Below, one piece after another: positions 43,452 through 52,612 of a stretch of 64,000 bases of DNA (position 1 is the stretch's first letter; every line of letters begins with the position of its first letter). The DNA comes from JABDKJ01 sp039028335. GTDB lineage: Bacteria > Bacteroidota > Bacteroidia > Flavobacteriales_D > JABDKJ01. The stretch lies in NCBI GenBank assembly GCA_039028335.1, contig JBCCIF010000001.1, positions 46,725-110,724 on the forward strand. Direction: 5' to 3'. Below the pieces are notes generated by a model. It was not told the DNA's origin. It did no database searches and saw only the letters and a program-made list of their open reading frames with translations. The position numbers and the translations under genes were made by a program.

Positions 43452-44417
43452 ATGCAGGAGACAGATCACTACCGAAAAGGTATAGAAAGTGCGATTGAGC
43501 GTCTGAAAGAAACCCATTCCGGAACAATTTACAATCCGGCACATTATATTTTATCTCTACCAGCAAAGCGATTGAGACCGATACTAACCCTTATCGCAAG
43601 TGACATGTTTGATGGAGAGTTGAAAGGGACTGAAAATGCCGCACTTGCGGTAGAAATATTTCATAATTTTTCTTTGGTACACGATGATGTTATGGATGAA
43701 GCGCCTTTGAGAAGAGGGGAGCAGACAGTTCATAAAAAGTGGAATTTGAACACAGCCATCCTTTCAGGAGATATGATGTTAGTGATGGCCTATGATCAAA
43801 TCATGAAGACTCCTGAGATTTCAAGACTTAGAGCCTTCAATATTTTTTCAAAGACTGCCGCAGATGTTTGTATTGGGCAGCAAATGGATATGGAATTTGA
43901 ACAGCGTTGGGACGTTTCCCTAGAAGAATATGTTGAAATGATCAAATTAAAAACATCGGTTCTTTTAGCTTCATCATTGCAGTTGGGCGCGCTTTGTGCT
44001 GGAGCCAATGAGTACTCGACCGAGAGATTGCACGAATTTGGTCTTGAAATAGGCTGGGCTTTTCAAATTCAGGATGATTATCTTGATTTATTTGGTAATA
44101 CAGAATCGCTAGGAAAACAAAAGGGAGGGGATATTTATGCCAAGAAAAAAACCATTCTTTTACTGAAAGCCCTCGAATTAGGCAATAATGCTCAAAAAGA
44201 TCGAATTGCCCAGATATTTAAAGGTGAGGTAACTTCGGAGACAATCAATGAATTGGAGAATATGATGCGCTCACTAAAAGTTCCTGAGGCAATCAGTGAA
44301 TTGAAGAATGAGCACATGACAAAGGCAAAATCTGCGCTAGATGATGCTGGAGGAAATAAATCAATTCGAGAATTGCTTTGGCGCTTGTCCTTGACACTCA
44401 TCGATCGGGAGTTTTAG
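43452..44417 (+). CDS. Polyprenyl diphosphate synthase (geranylgeranyl/octaprenyl type)
   Basis: A 321-residue all-alpha trans-prenyltransferase, adding isopentenyl units to an allylic diphosphate for quinone or carotenoid chains. The first aspartate-rich motif is in LVHDDVMDEAPLRRG (about residues 76-90) and the second in FQIQDDYLDLFGN (about 202-214). The residues before the first motif suggest a chain of C20 or more, but the product length is a guess. The stop TAG overlaps the stop of the convergent dinB-type gene. Confidence 0.93.
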   Translation: MQETDHYRKGIESAIERLKETHSGTIYNPAHYILSLPAKRLRPILTLIASDMFDGELKGTENAALAVEIFHNFSLVHDDVMDEAPLRRGEQTVHKKWNLNTAILSGDMMLVMAYDQIMKTPEISRLRAFNIFSKTAADVCIGQQMDMEFEQRWDVSLEEYVEMIKLKTSVLLASSLQLGALCAGANEYSTERLHEFGLEIGWAFQIQDDYLDLFGNTESLGKQKGGDIYAKKKTILLLKALELGNNAQKDRIAQIFKGEVTSETINELENMMRSLKVPEAISELKNEHMTKAKSALDDAGGNKSIRELLWRLSLTLIDREF

Positions 44418-44977
44418 GAATGACGCAAGACATTTTTAATTTGTTGAAAGTGCCTTTCATTATGGCACAGAATAAACTCACAGGCTTCCATCACATTGAA
44501 ACGAACAATAGGCCCGATAGCAGAATTGAATTTATAGCTTAAATCTGCCTTTTCAGAAGCGCTGCACCAATCGTTTAATTCCCTGAGTGAAGAATCCATT
44601 TTATCAATATAATTTAATCCGTCTCCATTTTCTAAATCAACATTTGAAACATGAGGCCGGAAGATTTTGCTCGTTTTCATTTTTAAGCGGATTTTATCTT
44701 TTTGCGGAGGGAAACGTTTAATGAGGAAGGCAGGAATGCCTTTTGATTTAGTCTTTTTTTGCAGGCTATCATATTCTCTATTCAGTGCCTTGTTGATTTT
44801 AGGACGGTAAACCTCTTGAGCAATTATCATATGATCGATTATTTCTATGACCGACCATGATTTAGAGTTTGTTTTCTTTTGAAGGTCCTCCCATGTACAT
44901 TTGCGTAAATTCATTAACGCATTCTGCAGTTTTTTGATTCTTCTAAATTGACGCTCTGTGCTTATCTCGATTGCCAT
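44414..44977 (-). CDS. DinB-like family protein
   Basis: A 187-residue four-helix-bundle protein of the DinB/YfiT-like metal-binding superfamily. Helices with SWSVIEIIDHMIIAQEVY (about residues 40-57, one metal-ligand His) and EFILCHNERHFQQIKNVL (about 167-184, HxxxH) are present. Family members include thiol-dependent enzymes and damage-induced proteins. An FNR-type palindrome sits 42 bases upstream of the ATG, so a Crp/Fnr regulator, possibly the adjacent one, may control it. Confidence 0.85.
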   Translation of the reverse strand: MAIEISTERQFRRIKKLQNALMNLRKCTWEDLQKKTNSKSWSVIEIIDHMIIAQEVYRPKINKALNREYDSLQKKTKSKGIPAFLIKRFPPQKDKIRLKMKTSKIFRPHVSNVDLENGDGLNYIDKMDSSLRELNDWCSASEKADLSYKFNSAIGPIVRFNVMEACEFILCHNERHFQQIKNVLRHS

Positions 44978-45018
44978 GTAATGTTCATTTTGACAAATTT
45001 CTCGAAGAGTGAGTAAAC

Positions 45019-45042
45019 ATTTCTTGATCTAGATCAAGAAAT
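45019..45042. promoter_or_regulatory. Perfect 24-bp palindrome with FNR-type box
   Basis: The palindrome is centred between 45030 and 45031 and holds TTGATCTAGATCAA, an exact TTGAT-N4-ATCAA FNR/Crp-type operator. It lies between the end of a Crp/Fnr-family gene (45042) and the start of the DinB-like gene (44977). There is no T-run on either side, which argues against a terminator. Confidence 0.7.
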
Positions 45043-45605
45043 CACTTTCTAAGCCGGCTATACGTTTCAGGTGTCATATTCAAATACGAGGCAAGATATT
45101 TTTGTGGAATATTAAGCAAAGGCTGAGGACAACGAGACATGAATTTGTCAAATCGTTCTTTTGCGTTAAGACTAAATAACTCTACTTCTCTTTCAACTCT
45201 TCCAATTAAGAGTTCTTGATGTGCAATCCTACCCCAATAGTTGAACTCAGGATATAGGTCAAATAAAGAATCGTAGTCTTTTCTGCTGATTTTCAAAGCG
45301 CTTGTTTTTTTTATGGCCTGTAAATAGTACTTAGATCCTGATCCTTTTAGAAAGCTATCGTATACTCCAGAAAATGACCCGTCATATGAAAACCCGAGGA
45401 CCTTTTGATCACCGTTTTTTGCAATAAGATAGATGATTTGAACGCCTTCCTCAACAACATAAAACCAGCGCTCAATGTCTCCTTGACGTGTTAGAAAATC
45501 GCCTTTTCGGAAATGAGTGGCTTGCCATAATTCAAAAAATTTATCGTGTCGAATAGGGTCTAGTTGGAGTGGACGAAAAGCTTTAATGAGTAGGTCTGTA
45601 TTCAC
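45042..45605 (-). CDS. Crp/Fnr-family transcriptional regulator
   Basis: A 187-residue regulator with an N-terminal cyclic-nucleotide-binding-like beta barrel (residues about 25-125: HFRKGDFLTRQGDIERWFYV, GSFSGVYDSFL) and a C-terminal helix-turn-helix (QKYLASYLNMTPETYSRLRK). The short C-terminus ending just after the recognition helix is normal for many Bacteroidota members. No FNR-type cysteine cluster is visible at the N-terminus, so oxygen sensing through an Fe-S cluster is unlikely. The start is GTG at 45605; an ATCAATTGAT palindrome lies directly upstream. Confidence 0.9.
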   Translation of the reverse strand: MNTDLLIKAFRPLQLDPIRHDKFFELWQATHFRKGDFLTRQGDIERWFYVVEEGVQIIYLIAKNGDQKVLGFSYDGSFSGVYDSFLKGSGSKYYLQAIKKTSALKISRKDYDSLFDLYPEFNYWGRIAHQELLIGRVEREVELFSLNAKERFDKFMSRCPQPLLNIPQKYLASYLNMTPETYSRLRK

Positions 45606-45628
45606 ATCAATTGATCAAAGTCTTGAAT

Positions 45629-46528
45629 TTAAGCATACAAATGGTCCAAGGCTTTTTTCAGGGTCGAAAATTCAAATTCAAATCCACTATCCACAATTTT
45701 TTGAGAAGATACACGACTTCCTTCAAGAACCAAATTAGCTTTTTCACCCAAAATTACTTTCAAAACCTTACCGGGAATAGCAGGGAATAAAAAAGGAGCT
45801 TTAAATGCATTGGCCACAGCTTTAGTGAATTGCCTGTTGTTCACGTGTTCGGGAGCTACAGCATTGAATGTGCCTTCCATTTTATTTTGAATAATGTGAT
45901 TGAAGAGGCTAGCGAGGTCTTTTTTATGTATCCAAGGCATCCATTGTTTTCCCGAGCCTAGAGATGCGCCCATTCCAAATTGAGTCGGTAATGAGATTGC
46001 ATGTAAGGCTCCTTGATCTTTATCCAGGACCAAACCGATTCTGACTTTTGCAACACGAGCCATGGAAGAAAAAGCATCTGCCGAGGTCTCCCATTTTTTA
46101 CACAAATCCGCTACAAAATCATTGCCAGCAGGTGAAGTTTCACTGTATATCTCGTCAGTTGTTTTCATTCCGTAATAGCCAATAGCCGATGCAGAGATGA
46201 AAAAGTCAATTTTACTTTGGCTTTCTTTTAGTTTTTCAAAAAGCAGTTGAGCAGAATTTACTCGGCTTTTCGTCAATAACTCCTTTCCTTCTTCATTATG
46301 CCTGACATCCGCTATTCCAGCGCCAGCCAAATGAATAATACCATCTAGATTGTCGAAGCTACCTTCCTCTATCCATTTTTTATTGGTGTCCCATAAGCGT
46401 ACACGAACATGTCCACGAGAGTTTTTGCTGCGCGATAAGTGCTCAACTTCATATCCATGTTGCAGAAGAAGCTCTGTTAATGCGCTTCCGACCAAACCAG
46501 ACCCACCGGTGATAAGTATTTTACCCAT
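45629..46528 (-). CDS. TIGR01777 family NAD-dependent epimerase/dehydratase-like protein
   Basis: A 299-residue extended short-chain dehydrogenase-like protein. The Rossmann motif ILITGGSGLVGSAL (residues 4-17), GIIHLAGAGI (about 64-73) and ISASAIGYYG (about 111-120) match the YfcH/SulA-type family. Its biochemical role is unknown; the YxxxK active site is altered in most members. Its stop lies 23 bases from the start of the Crp/Fnr gene. Confidence 0.93.
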   Translation of the reverse strand: MGKILITGGSGLVGSALTELLLQHGYEVEHLSRSKNSRGHVRVRLWDTNKKWIEEGSFDNLDGIIHLAGAGIADVRHNEEGKELLTKSRVNSAQLLFEKLKESQSKIDFFISASAIGYYGMKTTDEIYSETSPAGNDFVADLCKKWETSADAFSSMARVAKVRIGLVLDKDQGALHAISLPTQFGMGASLGSGKQWMPWIHKKDLASLFNHIIQNKMEGTFNAVAPEHVNNRQFTKAVANAFKAPFLFPAIPGKVLKVILGEKANLVLEGSRVSSQKIVDSGFEFEFSTLKKALDHLYA

Positions 46529-46635
46529 GAAAGCTTAACAAATGAAGTTTTCGAAAGTTCTTTTTCATTCTATTTTCTTATCGAAAGGATGTGTAAAGCA
46601 AAAACAATAATTGTTGTTCATCCCTTATTAATGTA

Positions 46636-46643
46636 TAAATTTG
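46636..46643 (+). promoter_or_regulatory. Promoter for sucA-sucB (-33/-7)
   Basis: TAAATTTG is an exact -7 box, with TTG at 46614-46616 exactly 19 bases upstream, a textbook Bacteroidota spacing. It is the best promoter in the window. The rest of the 167-base gap 46529-46695 shows nothing recognisable. Confidence 0.7.
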
Positions 46644-46695
46644 TCAACTAACGGATGCATAATCCGTAAGAAACACCCATTAAAAAGGGCTATAA

Positions 46696-49425
46696 ATGGA
46701 TAAATATTCATACCTGAGCAATACGAATATTGCTTTTATTGAAGAGGAGTACAAAAAGTACCAGAACGACCCCTCCTCTGTGGACAGCGGTTGGGCAAGA
46801 TTTTTCGAGGGATTTGAATTTGCCAAAAAGGATTATTCTTCTTCCGAAGGGGACATCCCCCAAAACATGCATAAAGAATTTAAAGTGATTCAGCTGATTA
46901 ATGCATATCGTGTGCGTGGTCATCTCTTCACCAGAACAAATCCTGTCCGGGATAGAAGAAAGTATTCACCTTCATTAGATATAGAGAATTTTGGCTTAGA
47001 CAATACCGACTTAGAAACTATTTTTCAGGCGGGAACAGATTGTGGAATTGGCCCAGCCAAATTGAAAGATATTGTCGAGCATCTTGAAATTTGTTATTGC
47101 CAATCTATTGGGGTTGAATTTATGTATATCCGAAAGCCTGAGAAAATTGATTGGCTGAAAAAGAGAATGCATCATAATGCAAATCTGCCCGATTTTAATC
47201 CCTCTCAGAAGAAAGAAATTCTCAACAACTTGATTAAAGCTGTTGGATTTGAACAGTTTTTGCATTCGAGATTTCCAGGTCAAAAGAGATTCTCTTTGGA
47301 AGGCTCAGAGTCCTTAATTCCTGCTTTAGATGCGCTGATAATCAAATGCGCAGAAGAAGGAACAGAAGAAATAGTAATGGGCATGGCCCATAGAGGCCGT
47401 TTGAATGTTTTAGCGAATATTTTTCAAAAATCCTATAAAGAAATTTTCTCGGAATTTGAACCAAAGGATTATGCCGATGCTTCCTTGGATGGTGACGTAA
47501 AATACCATTTAGGTTTTACACATGAACGCAAGGTTGGCAAGAAAAAAGTGAGTCTTACTTTAAGTCCAAATCCATCACATTTGGAGGCTGCTGACCCAAT
47601 AGTTCAAGGTCTCGCGCGGGCTAAAATTGACCAAGAATTTCAAGGAGATGATTTGAAAGTAATGCCCGTTTTAATTCATGGTGACGCGGCTATAGCAGGA
47701 CAAGGTGTTGTCTATGAAGTCACTCAAATGGCGGATTTGCCAGGGTACAGGACTGGTGGAACTATTCATATAGTAATAAACAATCAGGTTGGGTTTACTA
47801 CCAATTATTCTGATGGAAGATCAAGCACCTACTGCACAGATGTTGGAAAAGTAACCCTTTCTCCAGTATTTCATGTTAATGGAGATGACCCGGAAGCTTT
47901 GGTGCATGTGATGAATATTGCGGTTGAATTTAGAAATCGATATAAGAAAGATGTTTTTATCGATCTCTTGTCTTACAGAAAGTACGGTCATAACGAAGGA
48001 GACGAACCGAAGTTCACGCAACCAACTTTATATAAAGCAATTGCGAAACATCCCAATCCAAGGGATATCTACATTTCACAACTTATTCAAGAGGGGAGCA
48101 TGAGCGATGAGGATGCGAAAGGTTTGCAAGAAGCATTCAAAGGTTTATTGGCCGAAGATTTTGATAAGAGCAAGAAAATTAAGGACGCAGATATAACAGC
48201 CTTTTTAGCCAAACAATGGAAAGGTGTGAAAGTGGCAAAGGCAAAAGACTTCAATAATTCACCAGCTACTGGAGTCAATCTAAGAAAACTCAAATCTTTG
48301 GCTGGGAAATTGACGGAAGTCCCTAAGGATAAAAAGTTCTTTCGCAAATTAGAACGGATTCTGAAGGATCGATCTGAAATGGTCAAGAATAACAAATTGG
48401 ATTGGGGAATGGCTGAACTTCTGGCTTATGCATCCATTCTCGATGAAAATAATAATATTCGCTTTTCAGGGCAAGATTGTGAACGCGGAACATTTTCCCA
48501 TAGACATGCGGTAGTCAAAATTGAAGACAGCGAAGAAAAATATGTGCATCTGCAAAACCTGAGTAAGGACCAAGGGGAGTTTTACATCTATAACTCGCTC
48601 CTTTCAGAGTATGGTGTAATGGGATTTGAATATGGCTATTCTCTGTACACCCCCCACACATTGACTATTTGGGAAGCTCAATTTGGTGATTTTGTAAATG
48701 GAGCTCAAATCATCATCGACCAGTTCTTAACTTCTGCAGAAGACAAATGGCGAAGCATGAGCGGATTGGTGTTACTTCTTCCTCACGGATATGAGGGCAT
48801 GGGGCCTGAGCATTCAAGTGCTCGAATCGAACGTTTTTTGACACAATGTGCGGAATACAATATTCAAGTAGCCAATTGCACAACTCCAGCAAATTTTTTC
48901 CATGTGCTGAGAAGGCAGTTGACGAGAGACTTCAGAAAACCTCTAGTAATTTTTACTCCTAAGTCCTTGTTAAGACATCCTAAGTGTACGTGTACAATGT
49001 CGGATTTATCAAAAGGGAAGTTTCAAGAAGTAATCGATGATCCATTGGCTAAAGCAAATGATGTAAGCAGGGTGATTTTATGTTCAGGAAAGATTTACTA
49101 TGAACTGCTCGCAAAGCAAGAGGAGGAAAAAGCCAAAGACATTGCTGTGGTTAGAGTTGAACAATTGTATCCCTTGCCTCAGAATCAATTAGATACTATC
49201 GTTGCTAAATATAAGAATGCAGATGATTTTGTTTGGGTTCAAGAAGAACCAAGGAATATGGGTCCTGCTGCATACATGACGATGAACGTAGATGTTCCGA
49301 ATTTTAGGGTGATTTCACGACAAGCAAGCGCCAGCCCAGCTTCAGGATCACCTAAGAGATCGGAAAACAGACAAAATGAAATTATTAATGCTGCATTTTC
49401 CAAAGTGGGAAAAGTTGTGGCCTAA
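46696..49425 (+). CDS. sucA: 2-oxoglutarate dehydrogenase E1 component
   Basis: A 909-residue thiamine diphosphate enzyme that decarboxylates 2-oxoglutarate in the TCA cycle. It opens with YSYLSNTNIAFIEEEYKKYQ, has the ThDP core VMGMAHRGRLNVLANIFQK (about residues 226-244), SLTLSPNPSHLEAADPI, GDAAIAGQGVVYE and YRKYGHNEGDEP, and the C-terminal transketolase half with LPHGYEGMGPEHSSARIERF (about 694-713). It is complete and precedes sucB by 15 bases. Confidence 0.97.
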   Translation: MDKYSYLSNTNIAFIEEEYKKYQNDPSSVDSGWARFFEGFEFAKKDYSSSEGDIPQNMHKEFKVIQLINAYRVRGHLFTRTNPVRDRRKYSPSLDIENFGLDNTDLETIFQAGTDCGIGPAKLKDIVEHLEICYCQSIGVEFMYIRKPEKIDWLKKRMHHNANLPDFNPSQKKEILNNLIKAVGFEQFLHSRFPGQKRFSLEGSESLIPALDALIIKCAEEGTEEIVMGMAHRGRLNVLANIFQKSYKEIFSEFEPKDYADASLDGDVKYHLGFTHERKVGKKKVSLTLSPNPSHLEAADPIVQGLARAKIDQEFQGDDLKVMPVLIHGDAAIAGQGVVYEVTQMADLPGYRTGGTIHIVINNQVGFTTNYSDGRSSTYCTDVGKVTLSPVFHVNGDDPEALVHVMNIAVEFRNRYKKDVFIDLLSYRKYGHNEGDEPKFTQPTLYKAIAKHPNPRDIYISQLIQEGSMSDEDAKGLQEAFKGLLAEDFDKSKKIKDADITAFLAKQWKGVKVAKAKDFNNSPATGVNLRKLKSLAGKLTEVPKDKKFFRKLERILKDRSEMVKNNKLDWGMAELLAYASILDENNNIRFSGQDCERGTFSHRHAVVKIEDSEEKYVHLQNLSKDQGEFYIYNSLLSEYGVMGFEYGYSLYTPHTLTIWEAQFGDFVNGAQIIIDQFLTSAEDKWRSMSGLVLLLPHGYEGMGPEHSSARIERFLTQCAEYNIQVANCTTPANFFHVLRRQLTRDFRKPLVIFTPKSLLRHPKCTCTMSDLSKGKFQEVIDDPLAKANDVSRVILCSGKIYYELLAKQEEEKAKDIAVVRVEQLYPLPQNQLDTIVAKYKNADDFVWVQEEPRNMGPAAYMTMNVDVPNFRVISRQASASPASGSPKRSENRQNEIINAAFSKVGKVVA

Positions 49426-49440
49426 TTACAAAAGAGAATT

Positions 49441-50694
49441 ATGAGCTTTGAAGTAAAAGTTCCAAGTCCTGGAGAATCGATTTCAGAAGTCGAAATTGCA
49501 CAGTGGTTAGTTGCAGAAGGTGATTATGTAGAAAAGGATCAAGTTATCTGTGAAGTAGATTCTGACAAAGCCACTTTAGAATTGGTTGCTGAAGAATCTG
49601 GAGCCATTTCAATTAAAGCAAATGAAGGGGATGCAGTTGAAGTAGGTTCAGTCATTGCAAGTATTGATACCAGTGCAAAAGCGCCTGAAGGAAAAAAGGC
49701 AGAGAAAAAGGAAGAAGCCAAAGCTGCTGCTCCAAGTCCAATGCCCGCGGCAAAAGTTGAAGAAAAAAAGGCCGAACCAGTCGCAGCAGGTCATGCCAAA
49801 GGCCATGCTAGCCCTGCTGCAAAAAAGATGATGTCCGAGAATGGAATAGCTGCTGCCAATGTAAATGGAACAGGCAAAGGAGGAAGGATTACAAAACAGG
49901 ATATTTTAGCACATCTTTCAGGAGGAGTTCATGCAAATCAACTGGAAGGAGCTTGGTCAGGTGGCAGAGAAACCTCTTCAGAAAAAATGTCGAGTCTCAG
50001 AAGGAAGATAGCTACCCGTTTGGTTGCTGTGAAGAATGAGACAGCGATGCTTACCACATTCAACGAAGTGGATATGAAGCCCATCATGGATTTAAGGGCG
50101 AAGTACAAAGTGAAGTTCAAAGAAACGTATGGCGTTGGTTTAGGGTTTATGTCCTTTTTCACTAAGGCGGTTTGTGAAGGACTCAAAATGTTTCCAGCGG
50201 TGAATTCAATGATTGATGGTGATCACATGATTTCTCATGACTATGTCGATATGGGAATCGCGGTTTCTTCACCAAAAGGTCTTATGGTGCCAGTTGTGCG
50301 CAATGCAGAAAGCATTACAATGCATGAGATAGAGGCAGAGATAAAGCGTTTAGCCATCAAGGCAAGAGATGGAAAAATTTCTATAGATGAAATGACAGGT
50401 GGAACGTTTACCATCACTAATGGAGGTGTCTTTGGTTCTATGTTAAGCACACCAATCATTAACCCTCCTCAATCGGCAATTTTGGGAATGCACAATATTG
50501 TAGAACGCCCAGTTGCAATTGATGGAAAAGTAGAAGTTCGCCCAATCATGTACGTTGCATTATCGTATGATCACAGAATTATTGATGGCAAAGAGTCGGT
50601 CTCTTTTCTTTATAAGGTCAAAGAAATGCTCGAAGATCCTGCAAAATTAATATTAGGTGGGAAGAAACCAGAAGAGATCCTTTTAGGTTTCTAA
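49441..50694 (+). CDS. sucB: Dihydrolipoamide succinyltransferase (E2 of 2-oxoglutarate dehydrogenase)
   Basis: A 417-residue E2. One lipoyl domain (residues 1-77) carries the lipoylated lysine in CEVDSDKATLEL (about 37-48). After a charged Ala/Lys/Pro linker, the E1/E3-binding domain is ASPAAKKMMSENGIAAANV (about 122-140). The catalytic domain ends with ALSYDHRIIDGKESVSFL (His and Asp active-site residues, about 377-394). The E3 subunit (lpd) is not in the window. Confidence 0.97.
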   Translation: MSFEVKVPSPGESISEVEIAQWLVAEGDYVEKDQVICEVDSDKATLELVAEESGAISIKANEGDAVEVGSVIASIDTSAKAPEGKKAEKKEEAKAAAPSPMPAAKVEEKKAEPVAAGHAKGHASPAAKKMMSENGIAAANVNGTGKGGRITKQDILAHLSGGVHANQLEGAWSGGRETSSEKMSSLRRKIATRLVAVKNETAMLTTFNEVDMKPIMDLRAKYKVKFKETYGVGLGFMSFFTKAVCEGLKMFPAVNSMIDGDHMISHDYVDMGIAVSSPKGLMVPVVRNAESITMHEIEAEIKRLAIKARDGKISIDEMTGGTFTITNGGVFGSMLSTPIINPPQSAILGMHNIVERPVAIDGKVEVRPIMYVALSYDHRIIDGKESVSFLYKVKEMLEDPAKLILGGKKPEEILLGF

Positions 50695-50723
50695 TGCACT
50701 AACCATTTATTTCAATATTAGAG

Positions 50724-51551
50724 ATGCTTTTTGAAGGTCCTTCAGGAGAGTACTTAAAAATAGAAGATATATCTTCCTTAAATTGTCTCGAATTAAAGGG
50801 GCGAATTGAAAGTGGCTTGACCCTTGTTTGGTTTTTGGATGACGCTTCAATTTTCGAAGTAGATGCCCAGCGCATTCAGTTTAAACAGAATCATGTGATT
50901 TCCATTACAGAGTTTCATAATTTAAAGATGAAACAGACGGGGAAGATTAAAATGATTCGATTCAACAGGCAATTTTTTTGCATCCTAGATCACGACAGCG
51001 AAGTAAGTTGCAAAGGCCTTTTATTTTTTGGAGCTTCATCATTGCCCATTATAGAAATACCAGAAAATGAAGTCAACAAATTTGAGATGCTCTGGCAAGT
51101 ATTTGAAATGGAAATGTCATCTTCTGACAGTTTGCAATTGGAAATGCTTCAAATGTTGTTAAAAAGGCTATTAATACTCTTGGTTCGACTCTATAAGGAA
51201 CAGAACAATTTCAAAAAGGTCGATCAACATCAGTCAGAACTTATTAGAGAATTTAATTTCTTAGTAGAGCAGTACTTCAAGTCCAAACATACTGTTTCGG
51301 AATATGCCGAACTGCTCAATAGATCTCCAAAGACCTTGGCAAACATGTTTTCCAAGATCGGGGCAAAAACACCTCTTCAATACATCCAAGAGCGCATTAT
51401 GCTGGAAGCAAGAAGATTACTTTCCAATCCCGAGAAATCGGTGAAAGAAGTTGCTTATGAAGTAGGCTATTCAGATATTCCTACTTTCAGTCGTTTCTTC
51501 AAGAAAAATCAAGGTCAATCCCCTTCAGAATTCAAAGAATCTTTCGCTTAA
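50724..51551 (+). CDS. AraC-family transcriptional regulator
   Basis: A 275-residue regulator. The N-terminal 150 residues are a cupin-like ligand domain (GLTLVWFLDDASIFEVDAQR, ITEFHNLKM) and the C-terminal 95 hold two helix-turn-helix motifs: SEYAELLNRSPKTLANMFSK (about 192-211) and VKEVAYEVGYSDIPTFSRFF (about 244-263). It starts 30 bases after sucB and is followed 113 bases later by the AhpD-like gene, which it may control. A small hairpin (51542-51559) covers its stop codon but has no T-run. Confidence 0.92.
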   Translation: MLFEGPSGEYLKIEDISSLNCLELKGRIESGLTLVWFLDDASIFEVDAQRIQFKQNHVISITEFHNLKMKQTGKIKMIRFNRQFFCILDHDSEVSCKGLLFFGASSLPIIEIPENEVNKFEMLWQVFEMEMSSSDSLQLEMLQMLLKRLLILLVRLYKEQNNFKKVDQHQSELIREFNFLVEQYFKSKHTVSEYAELLNRSPKTLANMFSKIGAKTPLQYIQERIMLEARRLLSNPEKSVKEVAYEVGYSDIPTFSRFFKKNQGQSPSEFKESFA

Positions 51552-51664
51552 CAGCGAAAAAGGAAAAATTGACAATCCTTCGGGAAATCTAGCCTAGTGC
51601 ATTACATAAAATAGGCCGCACATTTGTCTTGTCAAATAAAATTAACAGTTAAAATTTCAAGACA

Positions 51665-52213
51665 ATGAGAGAATTTAAAGTCCCATCCCGAGAAGAAGTA
51701 TCCGAATCAAATCAAGCGATCTTCGATAATTTAAATCAAAAACTTGGTTTTGTCCCTAATCTATATGCTTATTACGCTAAGAGCGAAACAGCATTGGGTG
51801 ATTATCTTCAATTTACTGGCAGAAAAAGTACGCTTAAGGCCAAGGAAATTGAAGTTGTGAACTTAATAACGAGTCAGATCAACAATTGCAATTACTGTTT
51901 AGCCGCACACACTGCAATAGCCAAGATGAATGGATTCACTGATTCGCAAATTGTAGAATTGCGAAATGGAACAGCACCATTCGACTCGAAAATTGATGCG
52001 CTTGTTCGATTAGTAGGAGAAGCTGTAGAGAACAGAGGGAAAATATCTGAAGAAAGATTGAATGCCTTCTTCGAAGCTGGTTATACGGAAGCAAATTTAG
52101 TTGATGTAAACATCGCTATTGGGCAAAAGACGATAAGCAATTTTATTCATAACATGACTGGTTTCGCAATCGACTTTCCGCTTGCCCCAGAATTACAATT
52201 AGAAACAATTTAA
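51665..52213 (+). CDS. AhpD-like / carboxymuconolactone decarboxylase family protein
   Basis: A 182-residue all-alpha protein of the AhpD superfamily. The redox motif NNCNYCLAAHTAIAK has Cys75, Cys78 and His82 as in peroxidase-type AhpD, so thiol-dependent peroxide or disulfide chemistry is likely. The N-terminus PSREEVSESNQAIFDNL and GFVPNLYAYYAKSETAL are common in the family. It is followed 12 bases later by the cupredoxin-like gene. Confidence 0.92.
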   Translation: MREFKVPSREEVSESNQAIFDNLNQKLGFVPNLYAYYAKSETALGDYLQFTGRKSTLKAKEIEVVNLITSQINNCNYCLAAHTAIAKMNGFTDSQIVELRNGTAPFDSKIDALVRLVGEAVENRGKISEERLNAFFEAGYTEANLVDVNIAIGQKTISNFIHNMTGFAIDFPLAPELQLETI

Positions 52214-52224
52214 AATAAATAACC

Positions 52225-52596
52225 ATGAAAAATATAATAACAATCCTTTTAATAATGATCGGTTTGGGTGTGACTGGTCAAGTAAACGCACAAGAAGTAC
52301 AAGTAATCCAGTTGGAGCAAACCGAAGGTGAATTCGACAAGAAAAAATTGAAATTGAAGGCAGGCGAGCTCTATCAATTCGAAGTGTTGAACAACGGAGT
52401 TGATCACGAAGTTGGTTTTGTAATAGCTCCTGCAGGAAGCACAGAACAGAAGGACCATATTCAGGAAGCTTATCTGTCTAAGACTATTGGAGATGGAATG
52501 ACAGCGAGTTCAGGAAAAGTCTCTTTAGAAGCAGGTGAATACGTGTACTTTTGTCCTTTGAATCCTACACCTCAGTATAAGATTTTGGTTAAGTAG
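52225..52596 (+). CDS. Exported cupredoxin-like protein with incomplete copper site
   Basis: A 123-residue protein: signal peptide (residues 1-22, ending VNAQ), then a beta sandwich with LKLKAGELYQFEVLNNGVDHEVGF and LEAGEYVYFCPLNPTPQYKI. The first His (61) and the Cys (110) are at type 1 copper-site positions, but the downstream His and Met of cupredoxins are replaced by Asn and Thr/Pro. Copper binding is therefore doubtful. It lies in a unit with the AhpD-like gene and is closed by a strong terminator. Confidence 0.82.
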   Translation: MKNIITILLIMIGLGVTGQVNAQEVQVIQLEQTEGEFDKKKLKLKAGELYQFEVLNNGVDHEVGFVIAPAGSTEQKDHIQEAYLSKTIGDGMTASSGKVSLEAGEYVYFCPLNPTPQYKILVK

Positions 52597-52612
52597 TTTG
52601 GTTTTTGGAAGG

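Noticed and set aside
45019..45042. Palindrome as a terminator of the Crp/Fnr gene
   Set aside because: The two arms meet without a loop and there is no T-run; the FNR-type consensus is a better explanation.
51542..51559. TTTCGCT/AGCGAAA hairpin at the AraC stop codon as terminator
   Set aside because: No T-run on either strand; the message may continue to the AhpD-like gene.
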